Below are positions 42,818 to 53,004 of a stretch of 64,000 nt of DNA, one piece after another. Positions within the stretch are counted from its first letter, which is position 1; each line of letters opens with the position of its first letter. A program made the translations under genes and the position numbers. The notes under the pieces were generated by a model. That model was not told the origin of the DNA. It searched no databases and worked only from the letters and a program-made list of their open reading frames with translations. Location of the stretch: assembly GCA_018398575.1 (NCBI GenBank), contig JAGTXZ010000005.1, positions 558,001 through 622,000 of the forward strand. Direction: 5' to 3'. The DNA comes from Ampelomyces quisqualis (Eukaryota > Ascomycota > Dothideomycetes > Pleosporales > Phaeosphaeriaceae).

Positions 42818-45759
42818 TGTAGAAGTCGAGACCTTGTCTGGGAAGAACTGGCTGTTAGCCCATCCCCAATGCAGTGTCGCACACAATTCTCGATCTGCAA
42901 CGCGATATCTGGTGACTTACAAGCTGAGATACTTTGCTGCAGATTTAGCAGATATACTTCATGTGAGTAGTGTTTTCGAGAGGACGAGGAGGCTGTAAGC
43001 AGAGAACGTCAGCCGGTGGTATAAAAGGTGTCAGGGGATTGTGGGCAGCTTGTCAACCTGAAAATAAATACTATTGTAATCCCATAGAAACAATAGGAAT
43101 CTGTTTCGCGGTGAAGATGAACAGGTGGGAAAAGCTGGTGAGAAAGACATACCTTGACTAGAAGCTCATGCATGTATGCAGCACTGTGTGCACAATCGAC
43201 GTTCGAAATTCAGAGAGTTATCGCTCCGATACTGGCAAATTCTAATGGACTTGATTGCATGCCGTGTCCAAATGTGGTTTGTTAGATGGGCTTCAAGTCG
43301 CGGCGGCTGTAGGAGCCACGGCGAAGAACAGGTCCTAGCGGTGCGAATAAAAGAACAGATCTCGGACAAGAGTCGCAAGCACTGTACAGTATTTCGAGTC
43401 GCAGTAAAGTGCGAACTTTGTGAAGCAAGCCTTGAGTATTGCAGGCGGTGTTGCAAGTCGTGATAGCTGACCCTGGGAAGCAAATGCTCCACGATTCTGA
43501 ACGAACCACCTGGGCGCTGCTAAGATACTAGGCCCAATTCGGTAACCATGGCCACTGCACCAACCACCTCGTTGACTTGACTTTTGCGCGATGCTCCAAA
43601 TGATGTAAAGTACATCTCTTGATTTGAGAAATACGGCATGCAATCGTATTGCACGGAATACTCGTTGCTTTGAGCATCCTCAAGCAGTATTTGAATCCAG
43701 TCTACTGGAGCGCATCTTTGGTTTACAGATACAAAACGGTGCGGCAGCAAATGACTTCATATACAATGTGCAGGATGACCCTAATACACCGTGAAGATCC
43801 AATTGTCAGGGAGCCTAATCGGTGATTACCACCTCGCCGCAATATCATCACTGATGTAAGACTCCTGAGATTGTCACGGTTCGCCCCGTCGAAATTGCGC
43901 CACGCACCCTTTTTCGTTCGCACAACAAACGGGCTGCAGAAACAGAACCCGCAGATAGCATATCTTCCAGCCCTTTTCGAAACAGGGCAGAGGGTTTGCT
44001 TCAGCCCAGTTTCAGATGCGCGCGTCATTTCCCATGCGCTAGCGGGAATGGAACGATCTGTTCGAACACGGACCTCAACCTCCTTTTTGGGACGAGATCC
44101 TCGGATGCTCGGCAAGAAAGACGGTCAGGTGATGCCTGAGTGGTTACCTAGGTAGGCTTCAGGCGCAGAAGCGCATGCTTGAGGCAAGAGCAAGAGGCCT
44201 TTCAAGTTTGAAGTGATAGCCTGACAAACACAATAGGTAAGCTGCCAGCAGACTAGCAACACAGCGGACCACATAATGCTGGGGGCGCGTTCTCGTCCAG
44301 GAAGCAGTATCTTTGCAGCCAAACTGCGAAAAGATTTTGGAGTCATACCGTGCATCTACTCCTCGCAGTCACAGAGGTATACAGATCCCACTGAGCTTGT
44401 GGTACCCAGGCAAGCGCTTGAGGCCTATTGTGCTCGAAGTTCCACATCTAAACATGCCCTGGGCATTCCTGTGACCTGTCACAGCTCACATAATGAGGAG
44501 ACGCAACACCCAGAGTGATTTGCCCCAACGTCCACAACAGCCGCCGTGCTAGATGGATGAAATTAATAGACTTTCCAAAGTATATCCAGTCTGGAGAGCC
44601 CCATGTTGCAAATCCTTGACAGCATGCAGATGTCCTCCGCATAAACACATACCTACGCATACGTACGGAGTACGTCCCAGCAAATCCCACAAAGTCACTA
44701 AAACGAACAACTCTTCTCTACCTCACCTTAACTTTTCGCCAATAGCCCTACCCAGCAAAATCAGCAACGTCGAACGGTGGACCCAGCACCTCAACACACC
44801 CCACCAGCCGATTCCAAAACCCACAAACCCACAAGCCTACATCATCACCCAAGAAGAAAATCTACTGTACCGATCCGATCCGATCCCGCCAAGCCCAATA
44901 ATCACGCAGCAACTCCTCCTGGATCTCAACCCGTTAGATTCCGGGACCCACAAGTGCCACATTACATGGGTATCCTCCCAACGTCGTTCCCCCAACAACA
45001 TTGCTAAGATGAGGGGTGCAGACCGTTATCCGGCATTGAGACTGACTGACAGTCTGACACTGACAGGCGGTCAGTGACAGGCTGACAGCTTGGGAATCAA
45101 AGTCGTTGCGCTAGGGCCATCCTGTCACGCCACGCGTGACGGGCATGATGCACTTTATGTGGAAGCAAGGGTTACGTTGCGGCTATGTGGGAATGACATT
45201 CCGGGGGTACCTCGCGATGCTATGGTGAGGGCGAGCATACTTTTTTACATTGTTAGTACTCCATAGTCGGTACGGATGGATTGTATTGACAGGTCATGTA
45301 TATTCGCGATGAAGCACGTACACACAGCACAGCGGGATCGTGTTTGTAAAAAATATCTGGCCTTGACATTTTCTGCCTATCAACGAAACACTTTTCTACT
45401 TTGGTCCTTTCGTAGACTCATATCTCATTTTAACCTCGTCCGAGTTCTATAACACAGTTGGAAAATACAATTGGAAAATAATAGAAGAAAAGAAGAGAAG
45501 TTGGCCAAGATCATCATATCTCTTTCCACGAGAATAAAAAAAATCATAGCCGAAGCCAGGTATCTCCGCAAGTCACTGACCCAGAACGCTGAAGTGTGAA
45601 AGAAAAGAAGAGAATTGAATAAGAGGATAAGAAGATAAATGACGCTCGATCAAGCCGTTACAGCGGAGAGTTGGAATCGAAAGGAGACTATATCAAAGTG
45701 CTCCTCTGCGCACAAGATGAATTCATTTCGCGTAAAATAAGAAACAAAGCTTTGGCCGA
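42818..45759. other. Longest gene-free stretch, 2.9 kb
   Basis: No supported gene. Open frames (43166-43492 minus, 43871-44155 plus, 44553-45077 plus) have no recognisable domain. One TACGGAGTA lies at 44664-44672. A dense run of CTGAC/TGACAG words at about 45040-45090 includes a 7-bp stem (CACTGAC, 45058-45064, with GTCAGTG, 45070-45076). From 45470 to 45650 there are purine-rich AGAAGA runs, probably the 3' flank of the next gene. Confidence 0.45.
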
Positions 45760-47277
45760 TCATCGGTCAGGCGAGTACTGTAAATGCACTTTTCGAGTGC
45801 CACTCATACTGCTGCAAGGGGAAGGGTTCAAGACGTAGTCTGGAATCGGTGGAGTGAGTTCCCGAAGGATAGGACTGGGCGTCCGCGAGGATGCATGTGG
45901 ACTCGACGTCCGGCCGCGAGCGCTGTGAGTTTGGCTCAAGTGGCTGTTGGACCTCATGCGGTTGAATGGCCGTGCTGGGCATGCAATTGCCTGGGTTGCG
46001 AAAGGGCTGGCCAGAATGCTAGTGCCAGGCGTCGCCTCGGGTGGAGGGACGGGGCTCTCTGTGCGGAACAGAGGATGGATATGTGCTTCACTGACAGCCG
46101 GACTAGGTGGCCTTGAGTAGTCAGGCATCATCTTGGGTGGAGGCCTGAAGTTTTCGTCTTCTTCCTCTGGAAGCTCAGTAATGAAAAGACCTTCCAAGGC
46201 ACGGGCAGGCGTTGCTGGTCGGCTACCAGGAATGGGCTCCAATGTCGTACCTCGAGACGGCGCAGCCTGTATGACGACATCACAAGCCTGGGCGGGTACG
46301 CTGCTGGTATCCCAGCTGTCGAAGCCGTCTGAACGGGAAACGTTCTCGAATGATTCGGATTGCGAATATATGCTTCTTGCGTCGCGGCTGAAAGAGGCTC
46401 GGCTGATCAACGTAGTCCTCGAGGTGGCTGGGCGCACGCCATGGCGAAGTGATTCCCGGAAGGATTTCACAGAGTGAGACGATCGTGAGGAGAAAGTAGG
46501 GGATGGCAGGGCGGCCGCGAGAGGGGAAGAAGGCTGGGTAGACTCCATCGAGAACAAATTGCGACTAGGCCGAGAACTCCGAAGCTCTGACATAACCGAG
46601 TCTCGTGGACCAGATACGCCGATCACCTGGACTTCAGGAGCCTGCCTCTTCCACAACGTTAAAACGTACAACACGATCTGGGTAACCCACGAGATTGCGC
46701 AGAGGGCAATTTGCGCAGAGACAATGCTGGTCCAGTTGGTAATTGGCCCCTCCGGAGAAGTTTGAATAATTACGTCCCAATTGACAACTTTGATCAGGAC
46801 GATCAGTACAATTGTTGCCATCAAGGCAATTCCGGACAGCAGGATGCTGAAGGTAGCCAGAAGTGTCTCGACCGTCGAACGGCCCTGGCCATGATTTCTT
46901 CATAGAACATTTTGAATGGTGTAGCCGCCAATGCAGCATAATGAGACTGCGTTCAGTGCACTTGCGGTAGCCGCAACTGGAAGGAGGTAGTTTTGATTCG
47001 CCGAAAAAGACGACGCTTCCAGTATGGTCAAGACGGTTCCAGCAGTGGCACTCGACCAGGCAATGACACCTACCATGGAAAGGTAGAATTTGCGGGAGTG
47101 AAGCATTGTAGCCAGCAGGTCAATTGCTTCAAGCAGATGGATGTTGATGATATTTTAGTCGCCGAGAGAGGCACTGGGGGCCACGGCCTTGGGTAGATTG
47201 AAGGATGAGTTGAGCTTGGTGGTACAGCGGGAGGTGAGGCCCTGCGAGTGTGTGTTGGATTGCGATTGCGCGGGCAT
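45760..47277 (-). pseudogene. Four-helix membrane protein with Ser/Pro-rich tail, interrupted by in-frame stops
   Basis: From an ATG at 47277 a single minus-strand frame continues to TGA at 45760-45762 and would encode about 505 residues. It has a short hydrophilic N terminus (MPAQSQSNTHSQGLTSR), four hydrophobic segments (within KFYLSMVGVIAWSSATAG, ATASALNAVSLCCIGGY, LLATFSILLSGIALMATIV and IALCAISWVTQIVLYVLTLW) and a 270-residue Ser/Pro/Arg-rich tail. Two stops lie in that frame: TAA at 47155-47157 and TGA at 46900-46902, the second between helices 2 and 3. The first could be removed by a 48-nt intron with a weak donor (GTGCCT) and a TTGAAG acceptor. I find no splice that removes the second without losing helix 2. 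No frameshift is seen. A recent pseudogene, a sequence error or stop readthrough are possible. The four-helix layout recalls MARVEL-type proteins, but the family is not assigned. Confidence 0.6.
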
Positions 47278-48889
47278 CAACAGCGTGGCTCAGCCAGGGT
47301 AGGATCCACCGTGCAGCGAAGACAGATTAGCGACCAGAAATGGTGTGGATGCTGGAACTGGGTAGGGAGTAAAAGCGGTGCACTCAATGCAACTGAGATG
47401 AGACGTATCCACCAGGTTGCTGTGGAAAGTCGCGGGGCAGCAACAACGCGTCGTCGATGCACAACGCGTGCGAGGAGCCAAATAAAATGATGACCGGGTG
47501 TATAGACGGGGGGCTACTATAGTTGGGCACAGTAGAGTAACGCGGGGGCCGGAAGTGGATAGCGCGCCGTTAAACGAGGCGTGGCTGCGGTAGGCGAGTG
47601 GATGTCAACGATGGTGAGCCGAGTTGGCGGTTGTTGATGTACATATGAGTACGGAGAACGGCTGTCGAGAAAGCGAATGATGGTCGACGACGAGCGGAGC
47701 GAGCGAGATGGTGAGCGAGTGACAGGACAACGACAAAGGGAAGAGGAATATGTGGGCACAGACGAGAAGTTAACCGTGTTGGAAAAGGGCAGAGGGCAGA
47801 TGGCGTACTTGTGTTGTGAGCAGAACCCTGCCAACACGTTACATGGAGGCTGGCAGGGACATGGGGCATGTCGCAGCGACGACGCAGCAAGAGATGGAGA
47901 ATCAATGGCTGCACGAGAAATGCACCATTACAGCAGCATGCAGTAAGTGGCCCGATACATGAAAGTAAATGTCGGGCGGGCACTGCTGACTCGGGAGACG
48001 ACGAATACGCCGCGCCCAATCGCAGATGAGCTGAACAAGGCCCGCAGAGTCTGCAGCGACGGCGCGTGGTAGGGATTGCCTGTCGGTGTTTCATTGCTCA
48101 CGCGTTGTTTGCTTGTCTTTTCCAGGCAGAGCACAACAAACAAGCCGCTCGCCACTGCCATGGACTGGAGAATCGTAGAGATGCGCTGAGAGAGCCCCGC
48201 AAGCGCTGAGGGAAGCGTACGGAGTCGGTATCACCGGACAATAGTGCGTCGAGCGGCAGTGGTGGGCGACCACAGCATATCGATAGTGGGCGACGGTTGC
48301 ACCGAGAGCGTGTTCGGCACCCCGAGCCAGGTGAAACGCATTCTCACTGTGCCTCAGGGCCTCACATCTGGCTAGCGACTCATGGCAGTGAAACAGTTGT
48401 TGAGTTTCGCGCGTGCTTGCCTCTCCACCCGGCTAGCGGACCGGAAAGTTTATGATTGCGTCAACGGCCAACGATCAGACGTGAGGCCAGGCCGAGATGG
48501 TTCTCCGAGAAGCTCAGCCCGGGTGCTGGGCCGTGTCGAGCGGGTTGAGGGTTGACCCAGCACGAGCGAGGGGTGATGCGATGGGGGGCGTGATCGGCTG
48601 CCCTCTTAGTCAGCCACACGTGCGGAACAACTGGCGGGCCGCAGCAAGCTGTTGACGACCGAGAGAGTGTGCCTAGGCCCTAGAGCAGCAGCACAGCAGT
48701 TTCCAAGCAGTTTCCCATCGCATCCTGCAAGCAAACGACCGGCCCGCCACCAGTCTGCAGCCTGCCTTCTCTCCCTGAAAGAGACGTCTAGCCCCGCATT
48801 GATACCGCTTCGCTGCTCGTTGCTCCCCGCCTTGCCCTCACCACCCCTCCATCCTCATCTCAACCCCCGCTACAGACATCACCACCAAG
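47278..48889. other. Gene-free GC-rich stretch, 1.6 kb (RAD23 upstream region)
   Basis: Divergent interval between the interrupted membrane-protein gene and RAD23. GC-rich, so many frames stay open by chance on both strands (for example 47570-48094 minus). None has a recognisable domain. The 100 bp before the RAD23 start are CT-rich. Confidence 0.5.
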
Positions 48890-50321
48890 ATGAAGATCAC
48901 GTTCAAGGTACACACAGCACCATAGCTGCGTCTGTAGCCGGCGCTCACGCAGAACCAGGATCTCAAGCAAAACAAGTTCGTCATCGAAGCCGAGCCTTCG
49001 GAAACAGTAAGCGGAACCGCCACACCACACACTCGCTCGCAGCCCCTCGCTAACCATGCGCAACAGATCGGCGAGCTCAAGTCCAAGATCCAGGCAGAGA
49101 AGGGCTGGGAGGTGCCTCAGCTGAAGCTCATCTACTCCGGTGCGCTCGCTTCCTGGCATCTCACAGGGCGCCACACTCGCGAACACAGGCGCTGACACGG
49201 GGGAACAGGCAAAATCCTTCAGGATGCGAGTACGGTAGAGTCGTACAGCATCGAAGAAAAGGGCTTCATCGTATGCATGGTCTCCAAGGTGCGCACAATC
49301 CCCGGCCAGACCCAGACAGTGGCTGACAAGGTTCGCAGCCAAAGCCATCGGCCGCTTCGTCAAGTAAAGTCGCACCATCAACGCCTGCCCCAGCCGCTGC
49401 CCAGACACCCGCCGCTCCTGCTGCACCGGCCCAGTCCTCTACAACCTCACAAAATGCCCCCGCTACGCCTTCACCCGCGCCGGCTACACAGGCCTCGGGC
49501 CCTAATTTCAATGATCCCTCTGCTCTGACCATGGGTAACGAGCGCGAGGCCGCCATTGCCAACATGGAGAGCATGGGTTTTGCGAGGGCCGACATTGACG
49601 CCGCCATGCGTGCCGCCTTCTTCAACCCCGACCGTGCAGTCGAGTACCTCCTCACAGTGAGTCCGTCGGCGCTCTTTCCATAAGGGTCCATCCTCACATG
49701 TTCTAGGGCATTCCCGATAGCGCACGTCAAGAGCAAGCGCAAGCCGCTCAGGCGAACGCGCCGACCTCGCCTCCACCTGCTGCCGCCGGGAACACAGGTG
49801 ATACCGGTGCGTCCTCTGGCGGAGATGAGCCGATAAATCTGTTCGAGGCCGCCGCACAGGCTGGTCAGACTCGTAGTGCTACTGGTGCTGGTGCCGGTGC
49901 AGGTGCTGGTGCTGGTGCAGGTGCTGGTGCTGGCGGAGCGCTCAACGCCAACAGCCTTGAGTTCCTGCGCAACCACCCTCAGTTCCAGCAGCTGCGACAG
50001 GTTGTACAGCAACAGCCGCAAATGCTTGAACCCATTCTCCAGCAGGTCGGCACAGGAAACCCACAGTTGGCTCAGATGATCGCACGAAACCCGGAGCAGT
50101 TTCTAGAATTGCTGGCCGAGGACGCTGGCGAGGACGCGCCGCTACCACCTGGTGCGCAGGCCGTCTCCGTCACCGAAGAGGAGCGCGAAGCTATTGAGCG
50201 CTTGTGTCGTCTTGGCTTCGAGCGCGACCTTGTCATCCAGGCGTACTTTGCGTGCGACAAGAACGAAGAGCTGGCCGCCAACTTCCTGTTCGACCAACCC
50301 GAGGATTTGGATGAGCAATAG
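48890..50321 (+). CDS. RAD23: UV excision repair / proteasome shuttle protein Rad23
   Basis: Rad23 carries ubiquitylated substrates to the proteasome and stabilises Rad4/XPC in nucleotide-excision repair. Six exons: 48890-48907, 48953-49006, 49067-49139, 49209-49288, 49339-49656 and 49707-50321; 385 residues. The N-terminal ubiquitin-like domain (about 1-76) contains IGELKSKIQAEKGW, LKLIYSGKILQDASTVESY and EKGFIVCMVSK. An Ala/Pro/Thr linker follows, then UBA1 (REAAIANMESMGFARADIDAAM), a Gly/Ala dipeptide tract (nine GA pairs near 49876-49930) and the XPC-binding domain (LEFLRNHPQFQQLRQVVQQQ, NPQLAQMIARNPEQFLELL). UBA2 is at the C terminus (EREAIERLCRLGFERDLVIQ, ending EDLDEQ). All four family domains are present in order. 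Five introns crowd the first half, which is typical of this gene in filamentous fungi. Confidence 0.96.
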
Positions 50322-50776
50322 ACCGTTTTGCTCAGTACGACCCATGTGCGACCCCACAATACCCGACTCTATCGTTGTCGCGTCTGATGGCATCGTCACA
50401 ATGTCACCGTGCCATGCCGCGATATCGAATGGCAACCCTCGATTACATTTTCGTTGATCGTTTGGGTGATATATGCTGAAGTGTGGGCATTCGGCACTGC
50501 ATCTGCTTTCATTATTGATGATGTCATGATACCTCTCAATCCAGGATGAAACGGAGCGGGCTGCAGATGGCTCGACATTAGCTTGCTCAGGGCGAGTGAA
50601 CTAAAACTTATCAATGAAAAAAATCTTCAATCTATCCATGCCTTGCTAGCGATAGAATGGTGAGAATGATGGAGTCGCAAGACCAAATTGCAGGAGCCAT
50701 GATAGCTTGTGCTTGGCAAATTCTAATCGCGAGGGCCATGTCTAACATTGCATTGCCCCAAAAGCTATGTGAGATA
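50322..50776. other. Convergent 3' intergenic between RAD23 and KRI1
   Basis: 455 bp between the two stop codons. Nothing seen beyond presumed 3' UTRs. Confidence 0.5.
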
Positions 50777-52750
50777 TCAAATCTCCTCCGCACCCACCTT
50801 CCTCTTCCGACTCCTCCTGTTCTTCTTCTTCTTCCCGCCCTCGACAGTATCATCTACATCCACATCCATGGCCTCGGCCTCTTCTCCAAACCCACCCCTG
50901 GGCCCGTCTTCATCGCCAAACGTCTCTCTGCGCCACTGCCTCAGCCTAGCTTTTTTACTCAGATGCTTCTTGTCCTTTTTCTTTTTATCGGCATCTCGAA
51001 ACGCAGCTAGTTTCTTCAGGCCGGCGAATTCATTCAGCGCCTTGTCGTCTGCGAGTAGGATGTCGCGCGCCGTCAGGCCAAAGGTAGTGGGCGATGTTTC
51101 GCGGTAACGGAAGCGTGTGGGTGCGCGGGGTTTTGTGGCGAGCGCGGCTTCGTATTCGAGGTTCGAGTCGACGAGGTTTTCGATTAAGCGGCGGTCGCGG
51201 CGGGCGGCGGATTTGGCGTCTGCGCGGTCTTGTTTGCGCTTTTTCGAGGACTTGGAGGGGGGCATGGTGGAGGTTCCGTCGTCGTCGTCGTCGTCGTCGT
51301 CTGGTGCGCCTACGGCTGCGTCTTCTTCGTCGGAGGAGAGTGTGATGTCGGGGCGCTCGTCGTCGTCTTTGAAGTCGGGAACGAGGTCTTTGATGTCGAT
51401 GTCGTCGTCGAACTTTGGCTTCTTTGCCTTTTTCTTTTTGCTCCTGGAGTCGTCGTCTTCACTGGCCGATCCGGCGTCGCGGTCCTCGTAGTAGGACGCG
51501 CCAAAGCGCTTCTGCATCTCCCTATCCCACTGGTCATCTGACCAGTCCGCTTCTAGGACGTCTTTCCACTCGTCCAGTTGGAAGTCGCGTCCACTCAGGC
51601 CTCCAATTTTTCGTATTTGCTGCACCTTTTGCTCCATATCTTCGACCTTGAGCTTCCGTAGGCGCGCCAGGTCTCGCTCTCTTTCTTGCCTCTCTGCTTC
51701 ACGCTTTGCACGTGCTGCCTCGCGCGCCTTGCGTCTCCCGGTGCCATCGTCCCGGCGCACGGTGGTGCTCGCGACTGCGTCACGGGCATATGTCATGATC
51801 TTCTCGTTCGCGCCAGCAGTGTCCTCAAAGTACAGGTTATACGAGTGCTCCCACTCGTCGGCCGCGGCCTCTTCTGCTTCGTCGTCGGATTCGAGTGGTT
51901 GGAAGCGCGCCGATGTCGTCGGTACCCATGCGCGAGAAGCCATGAAATTGGACAGAAACGTCTCGGGGTTCTTATCGGCGTGCTCGACGTCCTGCACGGT
52001 GATTTTGACGCGATCCTTCTTGGACGAAGCAGGCTTTGGCTTAGCGACCAGGAAGTTATCGCCCTCTCCATCCTCTTCAGCAGCTGCGTGCATCTCCTTG
52101 ACAAGATTCTGCCTTGCCTCCTCCTGCTCTTGGGCATATGTCTTGGGCGGCGCATCGTCCTCGTCCTCGCCAGTAAATTTGCCTTCGAGCAGGTTCCTGG
52201 TGTGGAATTGTCTCAGTGTCATGGACTGGTCCGTCTCCGTTCGGTTGGTCGCTTGACCATGCTCGTCTGCCTCGTCTGCTTCGCGGTAGAACTTGACTTC
52301 CTTGTCGTAGATGCGGGGGTCCTTTGCGCGCAGGGCCTGTAGGGTGGCATTGACCTCGTCGTCGAGCGTTTCATCGAGTAGCTCGGCAGCATCGTCCTCC
52401 TCTACGCCCTCTTCCGAGTCTTCCGAGTCATCTGCGGGGTCTTGCAGTGCTCTGCCCTTGCCGTACTTTTCTTCCACTGCGCCTAGTCAGCACCCGAACA
52501 GGATAGCGCGTTTATGACACCCACGTCTGTGTTTCTCCTCGCGCTTCTTGTTGTACTCGAATCGCTTCGCATACTCGTCGTTGACCCTCAGAGTGGCCCC
52601 GCCGTCGTCGGCATCCGAGTTGTCGCTGGCGTCTAGTAGCTTCGCCTTCTTCGAGGGCCGACTTTGCGTCTTTTCCGAGGAAAACGGGTCGTCGTTCAGC
52701 AGCCCTCGCTTGCCGCCGTTTGTGCGCTGCTGGTCCTTGGTCTTCGCCAT
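50777..52750 (-). CDS. KRI1: Kri1-type ribosome biogenesis protein
   Basis: Kri1 is a nucleolar protein needed with Krr1 for early 40S pre-rRNA processing. Exon 1 is 52750-52525 and exon 2 is 52476-50777, with a 48-nt intron (GTGGGT..GCGCAG, branch GCTGAC); 641 residues. Order: NDEYAKRFEYNKKREEKHR at the N terminus (the family hallmark just before the splice), acidic stretches, KDPRIYDKEVKFY, the LRQFHTRNLLEGK block, FLSNFMASRAWVP and EWEHSYNLYFEDT. A basic coiled coil follows (AREAARAKREAERQERERD), then RKIGGLSGRDFQLDEWKDVLE, an Asp run (about ten Asp, 51276-51300) and the C-terminal PTRFRYRETSPTTFGLTARD-type motif with a Lys-rich tail. The conserved Kri1 N- and C-terminal blocks are both complete. 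It is divergent from the LAM-type gene. Confidence 0.95.
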
Positions 52751-53004
52751 GTTGTTGGCCCGAAGCGTGCACGTCGCAAGGCAGGCAGGTGCCGCCGGGA
52801 ACAGAATTTTGGGAAGCCGCGGCCGCCAAGATTTCGCGCGGGTCCCGCCCACCGCGGCGCCCGCCACGCATCCACGACACCCGGGAGCCCGTGGGAGCAG
52901 AGCAAGAAAGACATGCCTGTGCTCACTCGAGCGCTCGCCATGCTGCCCCTCATACACGCATAGCCTTGCTGCTCACGCTTGGCAGATCCCGCCCAGAGCC
53001 ATCC
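52751..53004. promoter_or_regulatory. Short bidirectional promoter, KRI1 / LAM-type gene
   Basis: Only 254 bp separate the two start codons, GC-rich with CCCGCCC and GCGGCCGC blocks (52790-52865). Both promoters must overlap here. No TATA box is evident. Confidence 0.6.

Noticed and set aside
44136..44200. D-arm-like GCCTGAGTGGTTACC suggesting a tRNA-Leu/Ser
   Set aside because: No T-loop (GGTTCGA) box and no acceptor pairing within tRNA length.
47570..48094. 174-codon minus-strand frame in GC-rich DNA
   Set aside because: Cys/Arg/Pro-rich composition typical of chance frames in GC-rich promoters; no family.
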